Of a stretch of DNA of 64,000 nt, positions 7,650 through 18,168 are shown in pieces. The notes beneath the pieces are model-generated. The model had not been told where the DNA came from. It worked only from the letters and a program-made list of their open reading frames with translations, and searched no databases. The position numbers and the translations under genes are program-made. Position 1 is the first letter of the stretch; each line of letters opens with the position of its first letter. Source of the DNA: Paraburkholderia sp. BL9I2N2 (GTDB taxonomy: Bacteria > Pseudomonadota > Gammaproteobacteria > Burkholderiales > Burkholderiaceae); assembly GCF_004339745.1 (NCBI RefSeq), contig NZ_SMGP01000001.1:1984001-2048000 (forward strand), in the 5' to 3' direction.

Positions 7650-10391
7650 CTACCGGCCCATGGCCGGTGCGGTGTCTTCCACCAATGGCGCCTCCACCGA
7701 CGCAACATCAGCCGCAACATGGGACAGCTTCATCATGCGCGGCTGCAAGAGCAGCGCCACGAGCCCGCTCCAGCCGGTCTGATGCGAAGCGCCGACGCCG
7801 CGTCCGTTGTCGCCGTGAAAGTACTCATGGAACAGGATGAGATCCTGCGACCGCGGGTCGGCTTGCAGCATCGGATAGGCCGCCATCGCCGGCCGCACGC
7901 CTTGTGCATCTTTGAGAAAGAGCGTGGTGACACGCCGTGCGAGGTCGTCGGCAATCTCACTCAGCGAAAAACGCTTGCCCGATCCGGTCGGGTACTCGAC
8001 GCGAAACTCATTGCCGTAGTAGCGATGGAACTCATATAGCGATTCGATCAGCAGGTAGTTGACCGGTATCCAGACCGGCCCACGCCAGTTCGAATTGCCG
8101 CCGAATACGCGCGAGTCCGATTCGGCCGGCTGGTATTGAATGCAGACGTTCACGCCATCATGGTCGAAGACATAAGGTGCGTCGCGATGCACACGGGACA
8201 GCGCCCGCACGCCGTGCCCGGAGAGAAACTCGGCTTCATCGAGTGCGCGGCGCAGCAGCGCGGTCATCCGCTGTCCGCGCAACAACGACAGCAGCGTGGT
8301 GTTACCCGTGCCGGGTTCGGTCCAGCGCGACACTAGCCTGGCGAGATTCGGCCGATGATCGAGAAACCACGCCAGCCGTTCGCGCAATCCCGGCAGATGG
8401 CCGTACACGCGATCCTCGAGCACGTGTACGGCGAATAGCGGAATCAGCCCGACGATCGAACGAATGCGCATCGGCACACGGGTGCCGTCCGGCAGGTGGA
8501 GTACGTCGTAGAAGAATTCGTCTTGTGCGTCCCATAACCCTGTTCTGCACCCTTCGCCGCAACTGACCGCTTCCGCGATGTACAGAAAGTGCTCGAAGAA
8601 CTTCACCGCAATTTCGACGTACGCGCTGTTCGTCATCGCCAGTTCGAGTCCGATCTGCATCAGGTCGAGCGCGTAGGAGGCCATCCATGCCGTGCCATCG
8701 GCCTGATCGATGCGGCCGCCGGTGGGCAGCGGCGAAGACCGGTCGAAGATGCCCACGTTGTCGAGCCCGAGAAAGCCGCCCTGAAAGATGTTGTGGTCCT
8801 CAGCGTCCTTGCGGTTGACCCACCACGAGAAGTTGAGCAGCAACTTGTGGAACATGACTTCGAGAAATTCGTGGTCGCCGACGCCGGTCACCTCGCGGTC
8901 GAGTTCGTACACACGCCATGTGGCCCATGCATGAACCGGCGGATTCGCATCGCCGAACGCCCACTCGTAGGCCGGCAATTGCCCGTTCGGATGCATATAG
9001 CGTTCCTTCACGAGCAGCAGCAATTGCTTCTTCGCGAAGTCGGGATCGATCACGGCGAATGCGACCGCATGAAATGCAAGATCCCACGATGCGTACCACG
9101 GGTATTCCCACTTGTCGGGCATCGACACGACGTCGCCATTGCACATGTGCCGCCAGTCCGCGTTGCGGCCGTGCCTGCGTGCTCCCGGTGGATTCGGTTG
9201 CCCGGGGTCGCCGTCGTGCCAGCGCGTCACGTCGAACTGGTAGTACTGCTTCGTCCACAGCATGCCGGCGAGCGCCTGGCGCTGCACGAGCCGCGCATCC
9301 GCGTCGGGGATGTCGTGCTGAAGCGCAGCATAGAATTCGTCGGCTTCCGCCTGCCGGCGCGCGAAGAGCGCTTCCATGTCGAGCGGCACTGAACCCACAG
9401 CCGATTCGGCACGCCAGCGCAGGTACAGCACCGAGCGCTCATGAGGCGCGAAGCGCAGGCACACATGCGCGGCGGCGCGGGTGCCCTTGTCGCGCCGGAT
9501 TGCCTGCTCGTCGCCGTCGACGAGGTAGTCGTTGAAGCCGTCCTTGAACGGCCCCGCGCCTTCGGCGCCGAAAATACGGCGCACATTTGTTTCGTTTTCG
9601 CAGAAGATCCACTCGAGCGGCTGTTGCGCCGACGCCGTCACGATCATCGTTCCGTGCGCGGGACTGTGCGCGACGACGCGAGCGCCTTCCTCGGTGTTCG
9701 ACTCAAGCGTGAGCGATGGCTTGCCGGGCTTGCCCGACCACGCCCATCTGTTGCGCGCCCAGAATTGCGGCAACACATGAAGCGTCGCGCATTGACCGGC
9801 GCGATTTTCGACGCTGACGCGCATCACGATGTCGTCGGGTGTGTGCTTCGCATACTCGACGCAGACGTCGAAGTAGCGGTTATCGTCGAACACGCCCGTA
9901 TCGAGGATTTCATATTCGGGCTGATCGGCGCCGCGCCGCATGTTTTCGTCGATCAGATCCTGGTACGGGTACGCATCGTGAGGATACTTGTACAGCATCT
10001 TCATGTACGAATGCGTCGGTGTGCCGTCGAGATAGAAGTAAAGCTCTTTGACGTCCTCGCCGTGATTGCCTTGCTCATTCGTCAGCCCGAAGAGCCGTTC
10101 CTTGATGATCGGATCGCGCCCGTTCCAGAGCGCGAGCGACACGCACCAGTCGAGCGGGTCGTTGCCGAATCCGGCAATGCCGTCCTCACCCCAGCGGTAC
10201 ATTCGGCTGCGCGCATGATCGTGCGGAAAGTAGTCCCAGGCAGTGCCATATTCGCTGTAGTCTTCGCGAACAGTGCCCCATTGCCGCTCGCTCAGATAAG
10301 GCCCCCAACGGCGCCAGCGGTCGCGCTCCGGACCATGGAGCCGGACACCTTCCGTCGACTGGAGAAGATTGATTGCGCGTAGCGGTGGCAT
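7650..10391 (-). CDS. GH63-like glycosidase (glucosidase, MGH1-like)
   Basis: The 913-residue protein belongs to the GH63/mannosylglycerate-hydrolase-like group. It has an N-terminal beta-rich half (RWRRWGPYLSERQWGTVRED at the start) and a C-terminal (alpha/alpha)6 barrel containing KWEYPWYASWDLAFHAVAFA, QLPAYEWAFGDANPPVHAW and NSNWRGPVWIPVNYLLIESL, which carry the acidic residues expected for catalysis. I see no signal peptide, so it is probably cytoplasmic and acts on an alpha-glucoside or a compatible-solute glycoside. The start was placed at the ATG behind a GGGAGG box, nine codons inside a longer open frame. It is monocistronic, convergent with the MFS gene and divergent from psuG. Confidence 0.85.
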   Translation of the reverse strand: MPPLRAINLLQSTEGVRLHGPERDRWRRWGPYLSERQWGTVREDYSEYGTAWDYFPHDHARSRMYRWGEDGIAGFGNDPLDWCVSLALWNGRDPIIKERLFGLTNEQGNHGEDVKELYFYLDGTPTHSYMKMLYKYPHDAYPYQDLIDENMRRGADQPEYEILDTGVFDDNRYFDVCVEYAKHTPDDIVMRVSVENRAGQCATLHVLPQFWARNRWAWSGKPGKPSLTLESNTEEGARVVAHSPAHGTMIVTASAQQPLEWIFCENETNVRRIFGAEGAGPFKDGFNDYLVDGDEQAIRRDKGTRAAAHVCLRFAPHERSVLYLRWRAESAVGSVPLDMEALFARRQAEADEFYAALQHDIPDADARLVQRQALAGMLWTKQYYQFDVTRWHDGDPGQPNPPGARRHGRNADWRHMCNGDVVSMPDKWEYPWYASWDLAFHAVAFAVIDPDFAKKQLLLLVKERYMHPNGQLPAYEWAFGDANPPVHAWATWRVYELDREVTGVGDHEFLEVMFHKLLLNFSWWVNRKDAEDHNIFQGGFLGLDNVGIFDRSSPLPTGGRIDQADGTAWMASYALDLMQIGLELAMTNSAYVEIAVKFFEHFLYIAEAVSCGEGCRTGLWDAQDEFFYDVLHLPDGTRVPMRIRSIVGLIPLFAVHVLEDRVYGHLPGLRERLAWFLDHRPNLARLVSRWTEPGTGNTTLLSLLRGQRMTALLRRALDEAEFLSGHGVRALSRVHRDAPYVFDHDGVNVCIQYQPAESDSRVFGGNSNWRGPVWIPVNYLLIESLYEFHRYYGNEFRVEYPTGSGKRFSLSEIADDLARRVTTLFLKDAQGVRPAMAAYPMLQADPRSQDLILFHEYFHGDNGRGVGASHQTGWSGLVALLLQPRMMKLSHVAADVASVEAPLVEDTAPAMGR

Positions 10392-10528
10392 GGAACCTCC
10401 CGACCCGACATCGACCATCCGACATGTTCAGTACCGTAATGATAGGCGCCATCGCGCTGTACGCGTGAACCGCGGACCAGCCCTGTGTTGCATACTTACG
10501 CGAATCACACACTGCCGGAAACATCGAC

Positions 10529-11476
10529 ATGGTTGCGAACCTTGCACGCTCCTGGCTGACCTGCAGCGCACCCGTGGCCGCGGCACAGGCCGCTGGCCGC
10601 CCGCTCGTGGCGCTTGAATCGACCATCATCGCTCACGGCATGCCTTACCCGGAGAATGTCCGCACGGCACGCGAAGTGGAGGCTTCGATCCGTGACCTGG
10701 GCGCCGAGCCCGCTACGATCGCGCTGATCGATGGGCGAATCCGCATCGGCCTGTCGGACGACGAACTGGAACTGCTCGGCCGCGCGGATCACGTGCACAA
10801 AGTCAGCCGCCGCGACCTGCCGGCTGTGCTGGCCGGCGGCGGGCTCGGCGCCACGACAGTGGCCGGCACGATGATATGTGCCGCGCTGGCGGGCATCGAG
10901 GTCTTCGTCACCGGGGGCATTGGCGGCGTGCATCGGGGCGCGCCGGAAACGTTCGACATCTCAGCCGACCTGCAGGAACTGGCGAAGACCTCCGTGGCGG
11001 TGGTCTGTGCCGGTGCGAAGTCCATCCTGGACATCGGCCTCACATTGGAATACCTGGAGACGCACGGCGTGCCGGTACTTAGTTGCGAGCAAGACAATTT
11101 CGCTGCGTTTTACACGCGCGACAGCGGCTTTCGCTCGGACTTCAGACTGGACGACCCGGCGCAGCAGGCACGCTTCATCCGCACCAAGTGGGACCTGGGC
11201 CTCGTGGGCGGCGTGATCTTGAGCACGCCGGTGCCGAAAGCGGCAGCGATGAGTTTCGAAGAGATCGACGCGCTGACCCAGCAGGCGCTCGCCGAGGCCG
11301 CGGCGCAAGGAATCACCGGTAAGGCCGTGACACCGTTCCTGCTGGCTCGCATCAAGGCGCTGACGGGCGGGCGCAGTCTGGCGACAAACATCGCGCTCGT
11401 GAAACACAATGCCGAGGTGGGGGCAAGGTTGGCGCTGGCGTTGGCACACGCAGGGCGCGGGGCGGACGCGGCGTAG
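10529..11476 (+). CDS. psuG: Pseudouridine-5'-phosphate glycosidase
   Basis: The 315-residue protein matches PsuG: VALESTIIAHGMPYPEN near the start, TTVAGTMICAALAGIEVFVTGGIGGVHRG in the centre (two overlapping conserved blocks), and CAGAKSILDIGLTLEYLET with the conserved Lys. PsuG reversibly cleaves pseudouridine 5'-phosphate into uracil and ribose 5-phosphate. The length is normal. The usual partner, the PfkB-type pseudouridine kinase PsuK, is not adjacent here. The start used is the ATG in ACATCGACATGGTTGC; upstream sequence has no strong ribosome binding site. Confidence 0.92.
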   Translation: MVANLARSWLTCSAPVAAAQAAGRPLVALESTIIAHGMPYPENVRTAREVEASIRDLGAEPATIALIDGRIRIGLSDDELELLGRADHVHKVSRRDLPAVLAGGGLGATTVAGTMICAALAGIEVFVTGGIGGVHRGAPETFDISADLQELAKTSVAVVCAGAKSILDIGLTLEYLETHGVPVLSCEQDNFAAFYTRDSGFRSDFRLDDPAQQARFIRTKWDLGLVGGVILSTPVPKAAAMSFEEIDALTQQALAEAAAQGITGKAVTPFLLARIKALTGGRSLATNIALVKHNAEVGARLALALAHAGRGADAA

Positions 11477-11594
11477 CCGCCTGAGCGTTTCGGCCATCGA
11501 ACTTCCGCATCCGGCGAGCAACGGACCTGGGTCGTGGCCTCAACGCGCATCACTGAACGGGCCGCCCGTCGCTTATCGCCGAATGCCGAGGCAA

Positions 11595-12935
<1,341 letters not shown>

Positions 12936-12955
12936 CTAGATGGCTCTCTGGTTTC

Positions 12956-12978
12956 ATAGAATCGAATAGTTCTTATCG
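12956..12978. promoter_or_regulatory. Candidate DgdR operator in the dgdA-dgdR intergenic region
   Basis: The 105-bp region between the divergent starts contains an AT-rich imperfect inverted repeat, ATAGAA-N11-TTCTTAT-like, of the spacing bound by LysR proteins. It lies close to both starts, which suits control of both genes. The call rests on position and symmetry only. Confidence 0.35.
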
Positions 12979-13001
12979 AAGCTAGAAGCGGACCTAATAC
13001 C

Positions 13002-13859
13002 TTGAGTCTTTCACTTGAAATCGATCTGCTGCGATCGTTTACTGTCGTCGCCGAAGTTCGGGCGCTCAGCCGGGCGGCGAACCGGATCGGCCGAACCCAG
13101 TCGGCGCTGAGTCAGCAGATGAAGCGCCTCGAAGAAATCGTCGACCAGCCGTTGTTCCAGCGCACGGGTCGTGGGGTGGTGCTGACCAATCCCGGCGAAC
13201 GTCTGTTGATCCACGCCCAACGCATTCTGCGACTGCACGACGAGGCGATGGCCGATCTGTCCGGCAAAGGGCTGTCGGGGACGATCCGCTTCGGCTGCCC
13301 GGACGACTACGCCGCCGTTTTTCTGCCGCATTTACTGCGTCAGTTTTCGAGCCAGCATCCGCATGCGCTGGTCGAAGTGATCTGCGCTCCCACGCCGCGA
13401 TTGCTCGAACAACTGGAGATGCATGCGCTGGACCTTGCCATGATCTCGTTGCCGGAAGACGCCTCGAACGACGACATCATTCGCCGCGAGCCGCTGGTCT
13501 GGGTTGGCTATCCGGGACTCGACTCCGCACACTTCGACCCGTTGCCGCTGGCGCTTTCCGATCCGGACACGCTCGACCATGTGGCGGCCTGCGAAGCGCT
13601 GCGACGTGCCGGCAGGGCCTACCGCATCGCCTATGCGAGCAGCAGTCTTGCCGGCCTCACGGCCCTGGTCCGCTCGGGGCAGGCCGTTGCCGTCCTCACA
13701 CAGACTGCCGTCGCCCCGGATCTCCACATACTCAATGGCGATCCTGCACTTCCGCCTTTGCCGACCATAGGCATTACGCTGAAGTTCGAGCGAGAGCGGC
13801 CGGCTCATCTGGTCACGGTATTCGCGGAGCACATCAGACTGACGCTGCCGTTGCTGTGA
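13002..13859 (+). CDS. dgdR: LysR family regulator of dgdA (DgdR)
   Basis: The 285-residue LysR protein has an N-terminal HTH (LRSFTVVAEVRALSRAANRI, TQSALSQQMKRLEEIV) and a C-terminal effector domain. Its start codon is TTG; there is no in-frame ATG at a suitable place, and the HTH begins within ten residues of this TTG. It is divergent from dgdA, the arrangement known from B. cepacia, where DgdR represses dgdA and responds to 2-methylalanine and related amino acids. Identity as DgdR rests on this arrangement and on the clear dgdA call. Confidence 0.85.
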   Translation: MSLSLEIDLLRSFTVVAEVRALSRAANRIGRTQSALSQQMKRLEEIVDQPLFQRTGRGVVLTNPGERLLIHAQRILRLHDEAMADLSGKGLSGTIRFGCPDDYAAVFLPHLLRQFSSQHPHALVEVICAPTPRLLEQLEMHALDLAMISLPEDASNDDIIRREPLVWVGYPGLDSAHFDPLPLALSDPDTLDHVAACEALRRAGRAYRIAYASSSLAGLTALVRSGQAVAVLTQTAVAPDLHILNGDPALPPLPTIGITLKFERERPAHLVTVFAEHIRLTLPLL

Positions 13860-14165
13860 TCGAACGGGTTCAACGAGGTCGACGATCGTCGACTCGCAGT
13901 TGCTACGCTCTCGCAGCTGGCAAGCAGGGCGGCACTGGCTTTCGACGACGATCCGCGAAAAATCACGCCCCTGGCGCTGGAACGATCGGCGCCCGCGACC
14001 GCCGTAGCGCTCATGGTTTCATGCGCTCCTGCCAGTACACTACCGGTCTAAGCAAAATCCGGCTTGTCCGGTCCGCGCACATGCGCCGAAGTCTCGCGGG
14101 CAGAGCGTTGCGCGGGTCCGGTTTTGAAGCTCCCTGTAGAACGCTCGATTCGCGTCAGACATGCC
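13860..14165. other. Intergenic stretch without a recognised gene
   Basis: I see no protein-like frame here. It must hold the promoter of the following LysR gene. A longer reading frame enters from 14064, but its first 34 codons look non-coding, and the LysR domain starts at the ATG at 14166. Confidence 0.4.
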
Positions 14166-15119
14166 ATGGATTATTTTGCCGCGGTACGCGCCTTCGTTTG
14201 CGCAGCGGAACTGCAGAGCTTCAGTAAGACGGCCCATGAAATGGCAGTCAAGACCTCGACCATCTCGCGCTACGTGAGCGAACTGGAAAAGGATCTGGGC
14301 ATTGCCCTGTTCAACCGGTCGACGCGAGGGCTCGTCCTGACCGAAGGCGGCAGGCTATTTCGTGAGCACGCCATGCTTGCCCTGCAGGCACTCGATGACG
14401 CGCGCCAGGTGACGTCGTCATTGAACCGCACACCGCAAGGCGTGCTGCGCGTCACGATGCCGCCGGCATTCGGGCGCCGGCATATCGTGCCGCATCTGCC
14501 GGCGTTCATGGCGCGCTACCCTGACATCGGCCTCGATATCGTGTCGACCGACGAAACGCTCAATATGATCGAAGCCGGCATCGACGTGGCGATCCGTATC
14601 GGCGTGCTGCCCGATTCGTCATTGATGGCCAAACGCATGGCGCCGCATCGCCGTATCGTCTGCGGCAGCCCGGCGTATTTCGAGCGGAGCGGGATGCCTC
14701 GCGTCCCTGAAGATCTGGCCACGCATGACGTGCTTCGCTTGTCCCTGCTGCCAGACGACAAATGGTCGTTCACACGCATCGCGGATGCACAGGCATCGCC
14801 CGAGCAGGTGCTGGTGGCATTGCGAGGGCGCCTGCGCGCGGACGACTCCGAAGCCGTGCTGGAACTCGCCGTGGCCGGCTGCGGGCTTGCTCTCCTGCCG
14901 ACGTGGCTCGCCGCTGCGGCCCTGCGCGACGGGCGTCTGCAGCACGCGCTGCCTGAATGGGAAGCGCGCACGGGGCGCGCCGAACCAGCGGTCTGGGCAG
15001 TCTACCCGCCGAAGAAAATCGTATCGTCGAAAGTGCGCGCGTTCGTGGACTTCTACGCCGAGGCGATTGGCGAGCCGCCGTACTGGGACGACGGACTCGC
15101 ACCGGCGCTTCGGGCTTAA
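14166..15119 (+). CDS. LysR family transcriptional regulator
   Basis: The 317-residue protein starts MDYFAAVRAFVCAAELQSFS, directly followed by the HTH (KTSTISRYVSELEKDLGIALF) and an effector domain with PDSSLMAKRMAPHRRIVCG. This is the CrgA/AaeR-like group. Its stop codon overlaps the stop of the convergent bicupin gene by four bases, so the two transcripts overlap at their 3' ends. It may control the bicupin gene, but convergence makes this less certain than for a divergent pair. Confidence 0.87.
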   Translation: MDYFAAVRAFVCAAELQSFSKTAHEMAVKTSTISRYVSELEKDLGIALFNRSTRGLVLTEGGRLFREHAMLALQALDDARQVTSSLNRTPQGVLRVTMPPAFGRRHIVPHLPAFMARYPDIGLDIVSTDETLNMIEAGIDVAIRIGVLPDSSLMAKRMAPHRRIVCGSPAYFERSGMPRVPEDLATHDVLRLSLLPDDKWSFTRIADAQASPEQVLVALRGRLRADDSEAVLELAVAGCGLALLPTWLAAAALRDGRLQHALPEWEARTGRAEPAVWAVYPPKKIVSSKVRAFVDFYAEAIGEPPYWDDGLAPALRA

Positions 15120-16060
15120 CGGGCGAAGCGAATGTCGAGCGTGCGCAGCCAGGTCTGCAAGCCGGCATCCTGGATCGGAATCACATAAGCGTTCTCGTCC
15201 GTTTCATTGAAGTGCGCATGCCAGTATCCCGGCGGCGTCACGAACGCCATCCCGGCTTCCCAATCGACGCGGGTGGGATGCGCGATATTGCCGCTCTCAT
15301 CCAGTTCGGTGCCGACCAACGTATACACGCCCGGCTTGCCCCCGGCGATGAAGTCGAGTGCAATCGACTGATGGCGGTGCGGCTTTTGCATCGAGTTGGG
15401 CGGCACGATGCCGAACATGGCCCACAACACATGCGTGACCGTTCGCGTCTGTGGAAAGTTGGCGTTGCCCATCAGCACACTGATGCGGTTGCGGCGGCCC
15501 GCATTGGCTTCTTCTGAAACCCTGCGCAATTCCGCCTGCGCCTGAGCGGCCGGGTAGAGCGTCGGCGCAAAGCGCGCCGTGACGCCGGTCGTGCCGAGAT
15601 AGGTGAGCAGCGGCGCGTCGTTGACGTAGTAGAGCGTGGCCGTCGTGCCGGCGGATAGCACAGCGGCATCGCCGCCGGGCAAGGTGAAGAAATCGCCCTG
15701 CGCGAACGGGAAGTGGATGTCGGCCTGCGTCACGCTGCCGGTCCCGCTGATGACGTAGCAGACCTGCGAGGTCGCGTTCGGAGCGAGCGTCAATGCGTCC
15801 CCAGCGTTGATGCGCAGGAAATTGGCGCTCAGGCCGGGACCGGTCGCGGGGCCAGGGCAACCCAACTCCGCGGAGAGGTCAAGCGGCACGATCCGGGTCA
15901 CTCCGTCCGCGTACAGCGAAGGCGGGAAATTGCGGAAGGGCACCCGCGAGATGAGCTTCGCGCCAATCGGATTGGCTGACGACGTGTATTCGAAGTATTG
16001 CGCATCGAGGGTCACGTCGGCGGATTCGGCGAGAGGCGCCGGAGACGTACGGGTCAACAT
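15116..16060 (-). CDS. Bicupin domain protein (gentisate dioxygenase-like fold)
   Basis: The 314-residue protein has two cupin barrels. The N-terminal barrel covers residues about 80-150 (VCYVISGTGS, FPFAQGDFFTLPGG). The C-terminal one covers about 220-300 and carries the metal-type histidines in QKPHRHQSIALDF and TPPGYWHAHFNE. Similar bicupins include gentisate/1-hydroxy-2-naphthoate dioxygenase relatives and non-catalytic cupins. The N-terminal barrel lacks an obvious HxH pair, so any metal is probably bound by the C-terminal one. The substrate is unknown. It is transcribed alone, convergent with the LysR gene. Confidence 0.75.
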   Translation of the reverse strand: MLTRTSPAPLAESADVTLDAQYFEYTSSANPIGAKLISRVPFRNFPPSLYADGVTRIVPLDLSAELGCPGPATGPGLSANFLRINAGDALTLAPNATSQVCYVISGTGSVTQADIHFPFAQGDFFTLPGGDAAVLSAGTTATLYYVNDAPLLTYLGTTGVTARFAPTLYPAAQAQAELRRVSEEANAGRRNRISVLMGNANFPQTRTVTHVLWAMFGIVPPNSMQKPHRHQSIALDFIAGGKPGVYTLVGTELDESGNIAHPTRVDWEAGMAFVTPPGYWHAHFNETDENAYVIPIQDAGLQTWLRTLDIRFAR

Positions 16061-16554
16061 GGTCTGCTCCTTTGGATTGGGAAAACTTCGTGCGGATCCG
16101 TCACGAAGTTGGATTGGCGTCCGAAAGCTGAGCTGACTATAGGCGCGGGTAGCAGGCCTCAGAAGTACCGGATGTCGAAATCACCTTTGCGCAAATGGGC
16201 ACGCCGCTCATTCATTGCCGTTATTCCGCGCAATGATAAGGGTTAGTTAAGGTGGTTTATAAAATAATCGAATGCGGATCAGATATTCCAGATAAAAACA
16301 TATTGCTCATAAGGGTATGTGCTGAAAGACTAAATTCAATTGTAATGGCTCTCATTACAGATAAAACACGCAGCGACTGACCACCTGCAATCGTTCTGTG
16401 TTGAGGCACTGCGCGCATCTCCTCCTCGCGTCCCGCCATTGTTATCTTTGAAAGTAATTCGGCCTCTATTGAGATGATAGGAAAAAGAGATTGGCTAATC
16501 TAATAGCTGAGCAATAGGATTCCTCCGGCTTCTAACTGAACCCAGGAATACAAC
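16061..16554. other. AT-rich promoter region upstream of the catalase
   Basis: This 494-bp stretch is clearly richer in A and T than its surroundings between about 16230 and 16550 and contains no convincing gene. It separates the divergent bicupin and catalase genes and probably carries the promoter and regulator sites of the catalase. I could not pick out an OxyR site with confidence. Confidence 0.5.
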
Positions 16555-18096
16555 GTGAAAATACTGAAGACACAGATTGCAGCAAGCATTTTCTCAATCA
16601 TCTCGGCAATCTCGATCGCTCAGCCGGCGCATGCCGCGGATATGACCCGGGATAGCGGGTCGCCGGTCGGCGACAACCAGAACTCGCAGACGGCGGGCCC
16701 TGAAGGTCCGGTTCTTTTGCAGGACTCTCATCTCATCGAGAAGCTGCAACGCTTCGATCGCGAGCGCATACCCGAGCGCGTCGTTCATGCGCGCGGCACA
16801 GGTCTCTTCGGCGAGTTCGTGCCGACTACGGACCTCAGTTCGCTGACCACTGCCCAGGTGTTCACGCCGGGAACGAAGACTCCGGTCTTCGTTCGGTTCT
16901 CGACGGTGATGGGCTATCGCGGGTCGCCCGAGCAGGCACGAGACCCGCGCGGGTTCGCTATCAAGTTCTACACGCAGCAAGGCAACTGGGACATGGTCGG
17001 CATCAACTGGCCGATCTTCTTCATTCGCGACGCCATCAAGTTTCCTGACTTCGTGCATGCGAACAAACCGTCGGCGGTGACGGGTGTGCAGGATCCGAAT
17101 CTGGCGTTCGACTTTTTTGCTCACTCGCCCGAAGCGACGAACATGCTGACGCATCTCTACACGGACGAGGGCATGCCGGATTCGTATCGTCACATGGACG
17201 GTTTCGGTGTGCACGCATTCAAGTTCGTGAACGCGAAAGGGGAAGTTCACTACGTGAAGTTCCACTGGAAAAGCCGTCAGGGCGTCGCAGGCATTCGTCC
17301 CCAGGATATCCCGCATTCGATCGGCGCCGACTGGAACATGATGACCAACGACCTGTACAACTCGGTCAAGGCGCATTCCTATCCACAATGGGATCTTTAT
17401 ATCCAGGTGCTCTCGCCGAAGGATCTGGACAAGTTCGATTTCGACCCGCTCGATGACACGAAGGTGTGGCCGTCCTCCATCCCGGAGCAGAAGGTGGGCA
17501 CGATGACGCTCAACCGCATTCCGGATAACTATTTCGAGTCTACGGAAGAATCGGCATTCGCGCCTTCACGGCTCGTGCCGGGCATCGAGCCGTCCGAAGA
17601 CCGGATGTTGCAGGGCCGCCTGTTCGCCTATGCCGACACGCAGATGTATCGCCTCGGCCCGAACTACAACCAGTTGCCGATCAACCGTCCGATCGTCCCG
17701 GTCTACAACAATAACCAGGACGGCTTGATGAATGAGGACGGTCGAAAGGGCGAAGTGAACTACGAGCCATCCGGAGTCGCTGAAATCGCGCAGCAGGACA
17801 AGTACAAGTCCGTGCAGACACCGCTGAAGGGGACAACCCAGCAGAGAGCGATTCACAAGACGCTCGACTTCCGTCAAGCCGGCGAGTACTACCGGACGCT
17901 GTCCGCGACCGACAAGACAGATCTGATTACGGCGCTGTCGGGCGACCTTGGCCGCGTGACCAACGACGCGAACAAGTACGCGATGCTCTCGTACTTCTAT
18001 AAGGCGGATGCCGACTACGGCACCCGCCTCGCGCAGGCGACCCATGCGGATGTCACCCGAGTGAAGGATGCGGCAGCACACCTGAGCGATAACTGA
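16555..18096 (+). CDS. katB: Periplasmic haem catalase, KatB type, with altered distal Asn
   Basis: The 513-residue clade-3-like catalase has an N-terminal signal peptide (cleavage after AQPAHA). Expected haem residues are present: distal His in RVVHARG (H78) and proximal Tyr in RLFAYADTQ (Y359). The start of the mature region, DNQNSQTAGPEGPVLLQD, is typical of KatB proteins. The distal Asn motif, normally VGNN, reads VGIN here, so the catalytic Asn position is Ile150. The start codon is GTG behind CCAGGAATACAAC. The next gene is an ankyrin protein, as in Pseudomonas aeruginosa katB-ankB, where the ankyrin partner is needed for full catalase activity. The gene is otherwise intact. Confidence 0.9.
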   Translation: MKILKTQIAASIFSIISAISIAQPAHAADMTRDSGSPVGDNQNSQTAGPEGPVLLQDSHLIEKLQRFDRERIPERVVHARGTGLFGEFVPTTDLSSLTTAQVFTPGTKTPVFVRFSTVMGYRGSPEQARDPRGFAIKFYTQQGNWDMVGINWPIFFIRDAIKFPDFVHANKPSAVTGVQDPNLAFDFFAHSPEATNMLTHLYTDEGMPDSYRHMDGFGVHAFKFVNAKGEVHYVKFHWKSRQGVAGIRPQDIPHSIGADWNMMTNDLYNSVKAHSYPQWDLYIQVLSPKDLDKFDFDPLDDTKVWPSSIPEQKVGTMTLNRIPDNYFESTEESAFAPSRLVPGIEPSEDRMLQGRLFAYADTQMYRLGPNYNQLPINRPIVPVYNNNQDGLMNEDGRKGEVNYEPSGVAEIAQQDKYKSVQTPLKGTTQQRAIHKTLDFRQAGEYYRTLSATDKTDLITALSGDLGRVTNDANKYAMLSYFYKADADYGTRLAQATHADVTRVKDAAAHLSDN

Positions 18097-18105
18097 AGCT
18101 TGCAC

Positions 18106-18131
18106 GGGAGGCCTGCGCAAGCAGGCTTCCC
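18106..18131 (+). other. Intercistronic hairpin with GCAA tetraloop
   Basis: GGGAGGCCTGC and GCAGGCTTCCC form an 11-bp stem with one G-U pair, closed by a GCAA (GNRA) tetraloop, in the 72-bp gap between catalase and ankyrin genes. No T-run follows. It may stabilise the catalase part of the message or lower read-through to the ankyrin gene. Confidence 0.5.
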
Positions 18132-18168
18132 GAATGACTAGGCAGGCTTTCACACGGAGGACGTAGTA

